From assembly GCA_030424975.1 (NCBI GenBank), contig JAUHVY010000001.1:307093-371092 (forward strand): a stretch of DNA of 64,000 nucleotides, in the 5' to 3' direction. Position numbers and translations under genes: made by a program. Under the pieces are notes generated by a model. That model was not told the origin of the DNA. It saw nothing but the letters and a program-made list of their open reading frames with translations, and searched no databases. Of the stretch, positions 45,782 through 54,061 are shown in pieces. Each line of letters opens with the position of its first letter. Position 1 is the first letter of the stretch. The DNA is from Alphaproteobacteria bacterium. GTDB lineage: Bacteria; Pseudomonadota; Alphaproteobacteria; Micavibrionales; Micavibrionaceae.

Positions 45782-45981
45782 AATATCGTGGTGTTTCAAT
45801 GGCTTGTTGCGCAATATGTAAAATTGTGGAGTGCAGCATAAAAACTTACTTTTATTGTAATAAAATTACTTCTTTCTGTGATATAATTATATTATGTAAT
45901 CGCGGGATGATGCGGTTTTGATATTCTTTTGGCCCGTAATCCCCAGAGCAGGTGCAATGCCTAATGAAAGGAGACGGCAAG

Positions 45982-46551
45982 ATGAACAGGACAGTACCGT
46001 TGGAGCGATGTAGTGCATTAATACTCAATGCGGATTATAGGCCGCTGAGTTATTTCCCCTTATCGGTATGGTCTTGGCAGGATGCTGTTAAGGCCATTTT
46101 TCGTGGTAGTGTGAACGTCGTATCAGAATATGAGCGCACGGTCAGGTCACCCGAGTTGGAGATGAAACTGCCATCTGTTTTGGCACTTAAGGAATATGTT
46201 ACAACGTCGCGAAAGCCGGCCTTTACTCGATTTAATTTGTTTTTGCGCGATCAATGGCAATGTCAATATTGCGGTGATGATTTTGCAACGCATGAATTAA
46301 CATTTGACCATGTGATACCGCGTTCGCGGGGGGGGCGCACAAATTGGGAAAATATTGTCGCAGCCTGTCAGTGCTGTAACACGAAAAAAGGCAATAAGAT
46401 GCCGCAGGATATAGGAATGTTTCCGCGCATAAAGCCAAGGCAGCCAACAGTATTTGAGCTGCGGCATAGCGGGAGAAAGTTTCCGCCCAATTTCCTCCAT
46501 GAGAGCTGGAGCGACTTTTTATATTGGGATGCGGAGCTGAGTGAGGATTAA
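45982..46551 (+). CDS. HNH endonuclease (alphaproteobacterial type)
   Basis: A protein of 189 residues. The first 85 residues (ALILNADYRPLSYFPLSVWSW, AVKAIFRGSVNVV) are a domain found with this family in nearly all alphaproteobacteria. The HNH motif is FLRDQWQCQYCG (two Cys), THELTFDHVIPRSRGG, NIVAACQCCNTKKGN, followed by LHESWSDFLYW. It cleaves or nicks DNA, or has a repair role; unproven. The ATG at 45982 has AAAGGAG eight bases upstream. Confidence 0.9.
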   Translation: MNRTVPLERCSALILNADYRPLSYFPLSVWSWQDAVKAIFRGSVNVVSEYERTVRSPELEMKLPSVLALKEYVTTSRKPAFTRFNLFLRDQWQCQYCGDDFATHELTFDHVIPRSRGGRTNWENIVAACQCCNTKKGNKMPQDIGMFPRIKPRQPTVFELRHSGRKFPPNFLHESWSDFLYWDAELSED

Positions 46552-46671
46552 AAGAATTGGCATGCCACGGAAAGCGGTTTTCAGGTCTGCCATTAACCGG
46601 CGCAACGTCGAAGAAATAGCCATGGTGGCTGTCTAAGGCTTCGCGCATACGTGCAATGAAAGGAGGATGTT

Positions 46672-47031
46672 ATGTTTAATCATATAACGAATCTAGCACA
46701 ATTACGGTCAACGACGCAGGCTGTAGGGTTTTTCTTGTTCTACACCGTGTTGCTCGTTGGGCTATCAACCTTCCTCGGCCATTACATGGGCACTTTCGGT
46801 CTTGTCGATGGTAGTGTGGGCTCTTTCTTTGAGGGCGGCCATTGGCATACGCTGGTTGGGGCGGCCTGGACACTGATTTTGTCCAGTATGATCCTGTCCG
46901 GTAAAAAGCTGACGAATGACATGATGTCGGTCGTGATTGCTTTTGTCGGCGTGTATCTTGCCTATAAGGTTGATGTTCTTTTGGGGATGGTCATGGTTTC
47001 ATACCTGACAACTTTGGAGAGCGGCAAATAA
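46672..47031 (+). CDS. small hypothetical membrane protein
   Basis: A protein of 119 residues with three or four membrane helices (about 17-40, 60-80, 85-115). RSTTQAVGFFLFYTVLLVGLS is its most distinctive part. I do not recognise the family. A similar sequence, KQSIGFFLFHGGIATVVVG, is found in the 41-residue gene that follows the terminator, so the two may be a duplicated pair. AAAGGAGGA precedes the ATG. Confidence 0.7.
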   Translation: MFNHITNLAQLRSTTQAVGFFLFYTVLLVGLSTFLGHYMGTFGLVDGSVGSFFEGGHWHTLVGAAWTLILSSMILSGKKLTNDMMSVVIAFVGVYLAYKVDVLLGMVMVSYLTTLESGK

Positions 47032-47063
47032 CCGTATAAAATATATCTAACTAAACCTAAATC

Positions 47064-47096
47064 AGAGCCGGACGTATTTCTTCGGCTCTTTTTTTA
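47064..47096 (+). terminator. terminator after the membrane-protein gene
   Basis: AGAGCCG (47064-47070) pairs with CGGCTCT (47083-47089), then TTTTTTT. Confidence 0.75.
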
Positions 47097-47195
47097 TTTG
47101 TTTTGGTCTGTATGGCGCGGAAAACCTTGACTTTTTGTGCGTATGTCGTTATAAGCGACATTATTTAACGCATATATTATGATGAAGTGAGCGCC

Positions 47196-47321
47196 ATGTT
47201 TGACGACCTATTTGATTTCGGCAAGAAAAGAACCCTAAAGCAATCTATCGGATTTTTTTTGTTCCACGGAGGAATAGCCACGGTTGTTGTGGGTGTTTTA
47301 AACCTTGTTTCTGCGTCTTAG
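47196..47321 (+). CDS. 41-residue membrane protein
   Basis: A short protein: MFDDLFDFGKKRTLKQSIGF at the start, then FLFHGGIATVVVGVLNLVSA. One helix is present. It resembles the first helix of the 119-residue gene upstream (QSIGFFLFH against QAVGFFLFY). GAAGTGAG lies before the ATG, a weak ribosome-binding site. Its 3' end overlaps the 3' end of dsbB on the other strand by 24 bases. Confidence 0.55.
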   Translation: MFDDLFDFGKKRTLKQSIGFFLFHGGIATVVVGVLNLVSAS

Positions 47322-47828
47322 GTTATACATTACCGCCGATACGATACAGAATACGAACAAGCCCAAGCATAAAATCACATTGTAATTGGCCATAGACAGG
47401 CCAATGATCGGGTCTTGCCATGGTATATCTGCACAAGATGCGGTTGGGGCGCTCAGTATATTTTCAAGGATAGATTTTTCACCTTCATCTTCGAAATGAA
47501 CGGCGCATCCCTCGAATGCTGAAATCCACCATTTTTGTTCAACCCCTGTGTGATAGAATGCAAGGCAGCTATTGACGAAAAATGTGATGCCGGTGAATGA
47601 ATATATGGCTGCTACGGCTTTTGGTTTTTTGCGCATCGTAAGACCAAATAGCGATAGGAAAAACGCCAACGCAAACGGGAAACGTTGGTAGACGCATAAA
47701 ATACAGGGTTCCAGCCCTAAAAAGGCTTCGGAGTATAGAGCTGCGCCTACGGCTGTCAGAGACATTAATGCAATAAGAGAGAAGCCAATCGCCGGTGTGG
47801 CAAGGCAATGTATCAATAGTTTTTTCAT
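47298..47828 (-). CDS. dsbB: disulfide bond formation protein B
   Basis: An inner-membrane protein of 176 residues that reoxidises DsbA and passes electrons to quinone. The first pair is GLEPCILCVYQRFP, and the second pair is the two Cys of EGCAVHF and TASCADIP, in the second periplasmic loop. Four membrane helices are present. The ATG at 47828 overlaps the stop of the exoD-like gene upstream by four bases. Confidence 0.92.
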   Translation of the reverse strand: MKKLLIHCLATPAIGFSLIALMSLTAVGAALYSEAFLGLEPCILCVYQRFPFALAFFLSLFGLTMRKKPKAVAAIYSFTGITFFVNSCLAFYHTGVEQKWWISAFEGCAVHFEDEGEKSILENILSAPTASCADIPWQDPIIGLSMANYNVILCLGLFVFCIVSAVMYNLRRRNKV

Positions 47829-48445
47829 GGTGCGATATATCCTTTTATAACGTCCTTGATAATATCCAGCCCCTCTGTCCCTAAGAATATCGTAACTGCC
47901 GCCAGCATGCAAACCCAACCCATGCCAATTATCGCGCCCGCAATAACCGCAAGCCCGTCACGGGAAATAACACCGACAGACATCAGGGCAATGCCCATGC
48001 TCGGCACGGTATTCGTTAAAGGAAAGGGGAGGCACACGGCCAATGTCATGATGAATCCCATTACCCCGATCAGGTGTGAAAAGACGCCCTGTGTGATGAA
48101 TTCTAAACGCGGCTTTATAATTTTTTCGATGCGCTCGACCCATGGTGTGGCAGAGGCAATCATGCCGATTATTTTTTCGCGTCTAAACGTTTTGGCTTTT
48201 AATTTCGCCGGAAACCAAATGGTGTGGCGGCCTATGGCTTGTTGCGCCGTAAGAAATAAAAGCGGTATGCCAAGAACCGTGCCAACACCAACCGCCGGCA
48301 GGGGCAGGGCGGCGGGCAGGGCAAAGAAAAACAAAAAGACACCAAATGCGCGCTCGTGAAAAACTTCTAAAAGCTTCGCCAAACTAATTTCTTCTTCGGT
48401 GACTTGTGTTTCAATCGTTTTGAAAATATCGGATACGGATCTCAT
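47825..48445 (-). CDS. ExoD family membrane protein (second copy)
   Basis: A protein of 206 residues. ISLAKLLEVFHERAFGVFLF, then FALPAALPLPAVGVGTVLGI, GRHTIWFPAKLKAKTFRREK and four membrane helices match ExoD. It is strongly diverged from the stress-region copy near 22 kb, so it is not a recent duplicate. The ATG at 48445 is preferred; a TTG 14 codons upstream is possible. dsbB overlaps its stop by four bases, which points to one transcript. Confidence 0.87.
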   Translation of the reverse strand: MRSVSDIFKTIETQVTEEEISLAKLLEVFHERAFGVFLFFFALPAALPLPAVGVGTVLGIPLLFLTAQQAIGRHTIWFPAKLKAKTFRREKIIGMIASATPWVERIEKIIKPRLEFITQGVFSHLIGVMGFIMTLAVCLPFPLTNTVPSMGIALMSVGVISRDGLAVIAGAIIGMGWVCMLAAVTIFLGTEGLDIIKDVIKGYIAP

Positions 48446-48577
48446 GAAAGAATGGATATCAGAATTTATATGTGGTGACGAGTGCAAATCGTGACTTATG
48501 CGGCAAAAACAAACTCTTCTAAAAAGTGAATTTTTAAGTTGAAGATTTTTTTTAGATGAGTATTATCCCTAAACGTC

Positions 48578-50188
48578 TTAATTGCGGTGTGCCCCTGTGG
48601 TGGAATTGGTAGACGCGCCGGATTCAAAATCCGGTTCCTTCGGGAGTGCGAGTTCGAGTCTCGCTGGGGGCACCATCTTATACTCACCGTCCTTAATTTG
48701 GTCTAAAAGCGAGAATGGAAGCGCTTTTGCGGGAGTTCGAAAACCTTCATTTCGCACATATGGCAGTCGCTCTGAAAATGCCAATTTCAGTACCAATCTT
48801 TTGTGATTGAGGTTGCCTGTATCCCATAAATTCTGCGGGTTTCCAAGGAAGGTGATAGCAGTTCGAAAAGTGTCGTCGAAGGTCGCAAGCGGACGGCCGC
48901 AATTTTTAATCTGTTCTTGCAATAAAAGCTTATCCTCTTCCAGCTTTTCGATCTTGCCCTCATACGCGACAATCAGATTGACACTTTGCGTTTCAGCGAT
49001 GCGATCTATGAAATGCTCGCTTTGTTTTTCGAGGCGTAACAGCTCGCGTTTCATAAAGGTGACTTCTTCCTTGCCGTTATCGCGGCGATGATCCCAAAGG
49101 GCGCCGAACATCTCGGCGGCGGTATAGAACAAGTCAGGCGTGGGCGTAAGCTCGGCCAGCATCTTTTCAAATTCATCTTCGATTGTTGCACGTGGAATGG
49201 ATTTACCGCGCTCAGGGCATTCCTTCCCTTGGCAGAGATAATACGCATAACGCCCGCCAACACCTTTTGACCAGCAAGAGGTATAAGGTTTGCCGCAACT
49301 GCCGCATGTCACGTATCCGCGCAATGGGAAATCCTCATGGATGTCTTTGCGGCGTGGTGCCATGCTCTGATTTTCTAATCGCTGTTGTATCCTCTTCCAT
49401 GTTTCAAAGCTGATTAACGCTTCATGTTTGCCAGGGTGCATTTTGATATCCCAATTCGGCACATCGAGATACCCCGCATATAAGGGGCGTTTGAGAATAT
49501 CGTTCACGGTTTTGAAATGGACTTCGCCTTTTTTGTTTTTATTTGGAAATGCTGGTTTGCTTTCCAAGAAGTTCTTAAACTCGCCTTGTGTGGCAAAGCG
49601 GCCAGAGGCGAAGCCCTCAAGTGCTTCCCTCACGATAGAGGCGACAGGTTCATCAGGAACCAAGATTTTGCCGTGCATGGGTTTGTTTTCAAATTTATAG
49701 CCAACGGGCGCATGAAACACCCAATAGCCATTCATCACCCTTGCACGCATGCGGTTTCTGACTTGCTCGGTGTTCTTCTCTCGTTGGTGCGCGGCTACAC
49801 TGGCCAGCAAGTGCTCAACAAGGCGGCTATCGGAGTCATCGCCAAATTCAATGGACGGGCTTTCGAGTTTGCCGCCCGCTTCGGCGATGGATGATCTGAG
49901 CTTGATATGGGTTTCGATGTTACGGGCTAAACGGCTAATATCATCGATAATGACGACGAGGTTTTCTTTCTTGTGCGCTTTGAGGAAGACCAGCATTTTT
50001 TGAATGTTCGGGCGGTCTAATAATTTGCCCGTAATGCCTTCATCTTTGAATACGTCGATAACCTCATAGCCTTTATGCTTTGCGTATTCGCGGCATCGTG
50101 TTTCTTGAGATTGTAGGCCGTGACCCTCTTTGACCTGTTTCGGGCTGGAGACACGGCAATAAATAACGGCTTTTCTACGTTGAGTCAT
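48578..50188 (-). CDS. large serine recombinase (site-specific integrase)
   Basis: A protein of 536 residues. The resolvase catalytic domain has the active-site Ser in YCRVSS (about residue 14) and the Arg of DDISRLARN. A recombinase domain (HAPVGYKFEN, LKRPLYAGYL), a zinc ribbon (VTCGSCGKPYTSCWSKG, LCQGKECPERGK) and a coiled coil (about 395-450) follow. It should insert and excise the element. The last 30 residues (after GEYKMV) are not native: they are the antisense strand of tRNA-Leu, PPARLELALPKEPDFESG... in part. The native ending, 26 codons, is preserved at 57079-57158. It begins within 14 bases of the accessory gene. Confidence 0.94.
   Translation of the reverse strand: MTQRRKAVIYCRVSSPKQVKEGHGLQSQETRCREYAKHKGYEVIDVFKDEGITGKLLDRPNIQKMLVFLKAHKKENLVVIIDDISRLARNIETHIKLRSSIAEAGGKLESPSIEFGDDSDSRLVEHLLASVAAHQREKNTEQVRNRMRARVMNGYWVFHAPVGYKFENKPMHGKILVPDEPVASIVREALEGFASGRFATQGEFKNFLESKPAFPNKNKKGEVHFKTVNDILKRPLYAGYLDVPNWDIKMHPGKHEALISFETWKRIQQRLENQSMAPRRKDIHEDFPLRGYVTCGSCGKPYTSCWSKGVGGRYAYYLCQGKECPERGKSIPRATIEDEFEKMLAELTPTPDLFYTAAEMFGALWDHRRDNGKEEVTFMKRELLRLEKQSEHFIDRIAETQSVNLIVAYEGKIEKLEEDKLLLQEQIKNCGRPLATFDDTFRTAITFLGNPQNLWDTGNLNHKRLVLKLAFSERLPYVRNEGFRTPAKALPFSLLDQIKDGEYKMVPPARLELALPKEPDFESGASTNSTTGAHRN
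48591..48675 (+). tRNA. tRNA-Leu(CAA)
   Basis: Acceptor GCCCCTG pairs with TGGGGGC, followed by ACCA (CCA encoded). The anticodon arm is CCGGA-TTCAAAA-TCCGG, giving anticodon CAA. The long variable arm (TTCCTTCGGGAGT) is proper for a class II tRNA, and the T-arm has AGTTCGAGTCT. Its 3' end is the insertion site of the mobile element, and its antisense strand is read as the tail of the recombinase gene. Confidence 0.97.
48670..48705. repeat. left attachment-site direct repeat (attL)
   Basis: 36 bases identical to 57159-57194. The first six (GCACCA) are the end of tRNA-Leu; the rest is the 3' part of the recombinase gene. On its left lies tRNA sequence. Confidence 0.85.
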
Positions 50189-50444
50189 GGGGCTGCTCTC
50201 CTTCCTGTGGCGCGGGCAATAACGGCATATTGTGTTGATGTTTTGAGTCTACGGTTTTGCGTGAATCCTGTAAATCGGAAACACGGTTTTTCTTGGCGTG
50301 TATCTGGTCGGGATGGATTCCAAAGGCGCGATCAACAAAGCTTTCCATGATGAGCCATAGGTCGTGGATAAGCTCGATTTTCTGTTCGCGGGTTAAATCC
50401 ATATTCTCCAGCATAGGTAAATATTTGTTAATGTCTGGTTGCAT
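50175..50444 (-). CDS. accessory protein of the recombinase (unknown family)
   Basis: A protein of 89 residues. MQPDINKYLPMLENMDLTRE and KIELIHDLWLIMESFVDRAF are probably helical; the C-terminal 35 residues are hydrophilic (AKKNRVSDLQDSRKTVDSKH). I believe similar small proteins accompany serine recombinases in alphaproteobacterial elements; what they do is not known (a directionality factor is a guess). AAGGAG lies ten bases before the ATG. It overlaps the recombinase start by 14 bases. Confidence 0.72.
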   Translation of the reverse strand: MQPDINKYLPMLENMDLTREQKIELIHDLWLIMESFVDRAFGIHPDQIHAKKNRVSDLQDSRKTVDSKHQHNMPLLPAPQEGEQPHDST

Positions 50445-50559
50445 GGCGGCTTCTCCTTGTCGTTTACGGTGACAAGTTAAATTTACCAGTTGGTGCGGCG
50501 CAGCATGGGCGCTTCCGTGTGCTCGAATAAATATGTCGATAGTTATTGACATGTTAAAT

Positions 50560-50581
50560 TATGTCCATTAGTCTGGACATA
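50560..50581. promoter_or_regulatory. ars operator palindrome at the arsR start codon
   Basis: TATGTCCA (50560-50567) and TGGACATA (50574-50581) form a perfect 8-base inverted repeat with six bases between. It ends on the A of the arsR ATG. A TTGACA lies at 50546-50551, so bound ArsR would cover the promoter start region. Confidence 0.75.
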
Positions 50582-50946
50582 TGGATATACAAGAAGCAAT
50601 CATTATGTTTGATGCGCTATCTCAGGAAACTCGCCTGAGTGCATTTCGTTTGTTAGTAGAGGCTGGCGTTGAGGGCTTGCCTGCAGGTGCAATCAGTGAA
50701 AAGCTGGGTACACCGCACAACACAATGTCTTTTCACTTAAATCACCTGTCCAACGCAGGGATTATTTCATCACGTAAGGATGGGCGCTCGGTTATTTACT
50801 CTGCGAACTTTGATGTCATGCGTGATTTGATCGGATTTATGGTGAAAGATTGCTGCAGCGTTGAATTCGCCAGCATCCGTGAAGACAAGAAGAAAGGCTG
50901 CTCAATAATCGAGCTTGCAAATTGTTGCTCCCCTAAATCAAAATGA
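50581..50946 (+). CDS. arsR: ArsR-family arsenite-responsive repressor
   Basis: A winged-helix protein of 121 residues. MDIQEAIIMFDALSQETRLS and FRLLVEAGVEGLPAGAISEK form the start, HNTMSFHLNHLSNAGIISS the recognition helix. Cys91-Cys92, Cys107 and Cys115-Cys116 in the C-terminal third resemble the vicinal Cys set of arsenite-sensing ArsR of the Acidithiobacillus type, rather than the N-terminal CVC of E. coli ArsR. It heads the ars operon and the operator palindrome ends at its start codon, so the transcript may be leaderless. Confidence 0.93.
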   Translation: MDIQEAIIMFDALSQETRLSAFRLLVEAGVEGLPAGAISEKLGTPHNTMSFHLNHLSNAGIISSRKDGRSVIYSANFDVMRDLIGFMVKDCCSVEFASIREDKKKGCSIIELANCCSPKSK

Positions 50947-50957
50947 AAGGTCTGATT

Positions 50958-51398
50958 ATGAAACGTATGCATATACATGTTGGTGTTGAAAATCTGGATG
51001 ACAGTATTAAATTTTACAATGCGCTGTTTAACGCTGAGCCCGTCAAAACAAAAGGCGACTATGCCAAGTGGATGCTCGATGACCCGCGTATAAATTTTGC
51101 GATTTCAACGCGTGTAAAAACAAAAGGCGTTGATCACCTCGGTATTCAGGTGGATGACTTATCCGAACTTGAAGCAATCAGAACGCAAATGTCAGCGGCT
51201 AATATCTCAACACATGACGATGGTGAAACAACGTGTTGCTATGCACGCTCTGAAAAATCTTGGATAGAAGACCCAAGCGGCATTGCTTGGGAAGCTTATC
51301 AAACGATGGACGATGTGCAGATTTTTTCTGACAAAGACGCAGCAGCCGGTTCTGCTTGTTGCGTACCAAACGCCAACCAGAAAACGGGCTGCTGCTAG
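50958..51398 (+). CDS. arsI: ArsI-type glyoxalase-fold C-As lyase
   Basis: A type I extradiol dioxygenase-fold enzyme of 146 residues. Metal ligands His5 (MKRMHIH), His60 (GVDHLGI) and Glu112 (WEAYQ) and the substrate Cys pair Cys93-Cys94 (ETTCCYA) match ArsI, which cleaves the C-As bond of trivalent methyl- or aryl-arsenicals. The C-terminus adds ACC and GCC motifs. AAAGG lies seven bases before this ATG; an ATG five codons upstream overlaps the arsR stop and could be used in coupling. The family also includes cadmium-induced CadI proteins, so substrate specificity is inferred from the operon. Confidence 0.88.
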   Translation: MKRMHIHVGVENLDDSIKFYNALFNAEPVKTKGDYAKWMLDDPRINFAISTRVKTKGVDHLGIQVDDLSELEAIRTQMSAANISTHDDGETTCCYARSEKSWIEDPSGIAWEAYQTMDDVQIFSDKDAAAGSACCVPNANQKTGCC

Positions 51399-51400
51399 TA

Positions 51401-52552
51401 ATGAAAAATGTTCTTGTCCTTTGTACGGGTAACTCCTGCCGTTCTATTATGGCCGAAGCTCTGATTAATCACTTAGGCGCAGGCAGCTATAAAGCGGTTA
51501 GTGCAGGCAGTGATCCGACTGGTGAAGTGCATCCTAAATCGATAGAAACATTAGAGCGGCATGGCATTCCATCCCATGAACCGCGAAGCAAGTCATGGGA
51601 TGAATTTGAGGGTACAAACTTTGATCTGGTGATTACGGTTTGTGATGCCGCTGCGGGGCAAAGTTGTCCGATATTCTTTGGAAAGCATGAAAAATTACAT
51701 TGGAGTACGCCTGATCCTGCCGCAGCAATTGGTAGTGAAGAGGATATAACCGCTGCATTCGAGGAGGCGTTTGAAATATTGAAGATAAGGGTTGAAGGCT
51801 TAATGCAGATTAGGCTGGCAAAGAAAAATTTGATCACCCTTGTTGAACAAACAAAGGTCATGCTTAGACAACATGTTTCTTTTGAAAAAAGTGATTTAAC
51901 AGGGCGAATGATTACTTACTTCATATACAAACAACTTGATCATGCTATGTCAGTCATAAAGCTTGATCCGTCCATGGATACTGTCTTAATCGCTAGAACA
52001 ATGATTGAAGGTGTTATCAATTTAACTTGGGTATTGGAGCAACCTGAGACCCGCGTGGAAGATTGGTTCAATTATTCATCTGTCTATGATTTTAATTTAC
52101 TGAAGGACAAAGAAAGCGGCGGCTCATTTATCTCGGATAATGATAGAAATAATGTACTTGAAAACTATGAAAAAAATGCGAGTGCTTTTCTAACAAAGAA
52201 AGGTAACAGGCATCATGACAATTTCCGCAAAGGTAATAACCTCTCGAACATATCAAAAGACAATACTGATTTAGAATACTTTTATCAGAATTATAAATAC
52301 TTTTCAGATTGGGTGCATTGGGGCTCGCAATCACTACGGCACGTTATAGACGAACAAGAAAATGAAATTTCATATTATGAACAAGAACATATCTACAGAG
52401 CTCCCGCGCTTGTCATTGCATTTGGAAGCCTTTTGGATATTGTCGCCAAAACGAGTGAACATTTTGGATTAGAGCAAGATGAAGCGCTAGAAGAAATATC
52501 AAACCAAATGTTGGAAGACTTGAAGAATACAGGGATGAAATTTGATGAATAA
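51401..52552 (+). CDS. arsenate reductase fused to a DUF5677-like domain
   Basis: A protein of 383 residues. Residues 1-135 are a complete thioredoxin-coupled ArsC: catalytic loop CTGNSCRS (Cys8), then Cys81 ([10 protein letters not shown]) and Cys89 (QSCPIFF). The remaining 240 residues have nothing to do with arsenate reduction: [72 protein letters not shown]. These match the pattern of DUF5677 proteins (helical, HEPN-like in appearance). The reading frame is continuous with no stop or odd joint. The gene lies two bases after arsI and overlaps acr3 by eight bases, so the fusion is under the ars promoter. Confidence 0.85.
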   Translation: MKNVLVLCTGNSCRSIMAEALINHLGAGSYKAVSAGSDPTGEVHPKSIETLERHGIPSHEPRSKSWDEFEGTNFDLVITVCDAAAGQSCPIFFGKHEKLHWSTPDPAAAIGSEEDITAAFEEAFEILKIRVEGLMQIRLAKKNLITLVEQTKVMLRQHVSFEKSDLTGRMITYFIYKQLDHAMSVIKLDPSMDTVLIARTMIEGVINLTWVLEQPETRVEDWFNYSSVYDFNLLKDKESGGSFISDNDRNNVLENYEKNASAFLTKKGNRHHDNFRKGNNLSNISKDNTDLEYFYQNYKYFSDWVHWGSQSLRHVIDEQENEISYYEQEHIYRAPALVIAFGSLLDIVAKTSEHFGLEQDEALEEISNQMLEDLKNTGMKFDE

Positions 52553-53591
52553 ACCAGAACAATCACCTATGGGATTATTTGAACGCTACCTCTCGCTCTG
52601 GGTTGGGCTTTGCATAGCAGCGGGCGTTGGTCTGGGTATAGCTGCGCCAAACATGTTTGAAAGCATCGCTGCGATAGAATATGCCAGCGTCAATCTGGTG
52701 GTTGCTGTTTTCATATGGGTGATGATTTATCCGATGATGGTGAATGTGGATTTCGCCAGTCTTAAAGACGTTGGCAAAAAACCAAAGGGCTTATGTATCA
52801 CGCTGGTCGTGAACTGGCTGATTAAACCGTTTACAATGGCCGCGCTTGGTATCCTCTTTTTTCAATATCTGTTTGCAGGTTTAGTTGATCCGCAAGATGC
52901 CAAGGAATATATCGCGGGGATGATTCTGCTCGGCGTTGCACCATGCACGGCGATGGTGTTTGTTTGGAGCCAGCTTGTGCGCGGCGATGCCAACTATACG
53001 CTCGTGCAGGTGTCCATAAACGATATCATTATGGTGTTTGCCTTTGCGCCGATTGCGGCGTTCTTGCTTGGCGTAACGGATATTGTTGTACCGTGGGAAA
53101 CGCTTCTTTTGTCTGTGGTGCTCTACGTTGTTATTCCTCTGGCTGCAGGATATGTGACGCGTAAAATGCTTGATAGCTCAGGTAATGATGAAAAAATTTC
53201 CAGTTTTACAGGAAAGGTTAAGCCGTTCTCGATTATGGGGTTGCTGGCGACTGTTGTTTTACTGTTTGGCTTTCAGGCGCAAACGATCATTGATAAGCCG
53301 CTCATTATTGGATTGATTGCCGTGCCACTCCTAATTCAAAGCTACGGCATTTTCGTTATTGCCTATGGTTGGGCTTATGTTTGGCGCGTGCCGTTTTCTA
53401 CCGCGGCTCCTGCAGCGCTTATTGGAACGTCGAATTTCTTTGAGTTGGCTGTTGCTGTTGCGATTAGTTTATTCGGCTTGAACTCGGGCGCTGCTCTGGC
53501 AACTGTGGTTGGGGTGCTGGTCGAGGTTCCTGTCATGTTATCCTTGGTCGCCATTGCGAACCGAACAAGAACTCTGTTTTCACAAGATTAA
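52545..53591 (+). CDS. acr3: Acr3-type arsenite efflux permease
   Basis: A membrane protein of 348 residues with ten helices. [19 protein letters not shown] at the start, the conserved Cys in [15 protein letters not shown] (about residue 128) and [19 protein letters not shown] near the end are Acr3 signatures. It exports arsenite using the proton gradient. The ATG at 52545 overlaps the end of the arsC fusion by eight bases. It is the last gene of the ars operon. Confidence 0.95.
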   Translation: MNKPEQSPMGLFERYLSLWVGLCIAAGVGLGIAAPNMFESIAAIEYASVNLVVAVFIWVMIYPMMVNVDFASLKDVGKKPKGLCITLVVNWLIKPFTMAALGILFFQYLFAGLVDPQDAKEYIAGMILLGVAPCTAMVFVWSQLVRGDANYTLVQVSINDIIMVFAFAPIAAFLLGVTDIVVPWETLLLSVVLYVVIPLAAGYVTRKMLDSSGNDEKISSFTGKVKPFSIMGLLATVVLLFGFQAQTIIDKPLIIGLIAVPLLIQSYGIFVIAYGWAYVWRVPFSTAAPAALIGTSNFFELAVAVAISLFGLNSGAALATVVGVLVEVPVMLSLVAIANRTRTLFSQD

Positions 53592-54061
53592 TGCCATTTC
53601 TACTGAACGCAAGCTGTGTGTTGTACTACAACACGCTTGGAAAGGGAGACGCTGCGCTCTCCCGTTTCATCCCTCTCGCGGATGGTTTTGGGCATGGGAA
53701 CACAATCCGTTCTACCATGCAAAACCATCAAAACGTATCGCCGTTTTATCTCTCGCAGGACTTGGAGAATTACCTCTCCACCTGCACCGAACCATGCATG
53801 AACATATGGATGTTCAATCGCCATTCAGGGGAGCATATCCGCTACCCCTAAAAACCCCATGATGATTTCATCAAGACCAACCGTGCGCCGATTGGATGCC
53901 GTAAGCGCTTCCCGCTTAACCAGAACCAAGGGTACGCCCTTGGATGCGTTTTGATGGATAGTTAAGAAATAGTCGTTAAACCGCTTTACAATCACAGCTT
54001 ATGGTTAATAATTAGTCGGTTATTTTCCATCGTATGTGTAATCTATAGATATGTGAAATTT
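53592..54061. other. intergenic stretch with hairpins, between acr3 and cargo gene
   Basis: No convincing gene; short frames on both strands lack motifs and ribosome-binding sites. It holds GGGAGA-TCTCCC (53644-53663), an inverted repeat GATGGTTTTG/CAAAACCATC (53681-53690, 53720-53729) and CCAAGGG-TACG-CCCTTGG (53926-53943), and at the right end the 34-base segment shared with the second element. The hairpins could be a terminator, an RNA or a recombination site. Confidence 0.55.
53982..54015. repeat. left border of the cargo slot, element 1
   Basis: CGCTTTACAATCACAGCTTATGGTTAATAATT in two parts (CGCTTTACAAT, CAGCTTATGGTTAATAATT) is shared with 57414-57446, with two base changes. It precedes the cargo gene in both elements. 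Confidence 0.7.

Noticed and set aside
46562-46648. Short frames on both strands after the HNH gene (24 codons on plus; a minus frame starting MREALDSHHGYFFD)
   Set aside because: Neither has a family match known to me or enough length; the minus frame continues only as antisense of the HNH gene.
48578-48675. The last 30 residues of the recombinase as a protein domain
   Set aside because: They are the antisense reading of tRNA-Leu, a frequent source of false protein tails.
53591-53862. Overlapping frames of 74 to 117 codons after acr3
   Set aside because: They overlap each other on both strands, lack ribosome-binding sites and motifs, and cover inverted repeats; treated as noncoding.
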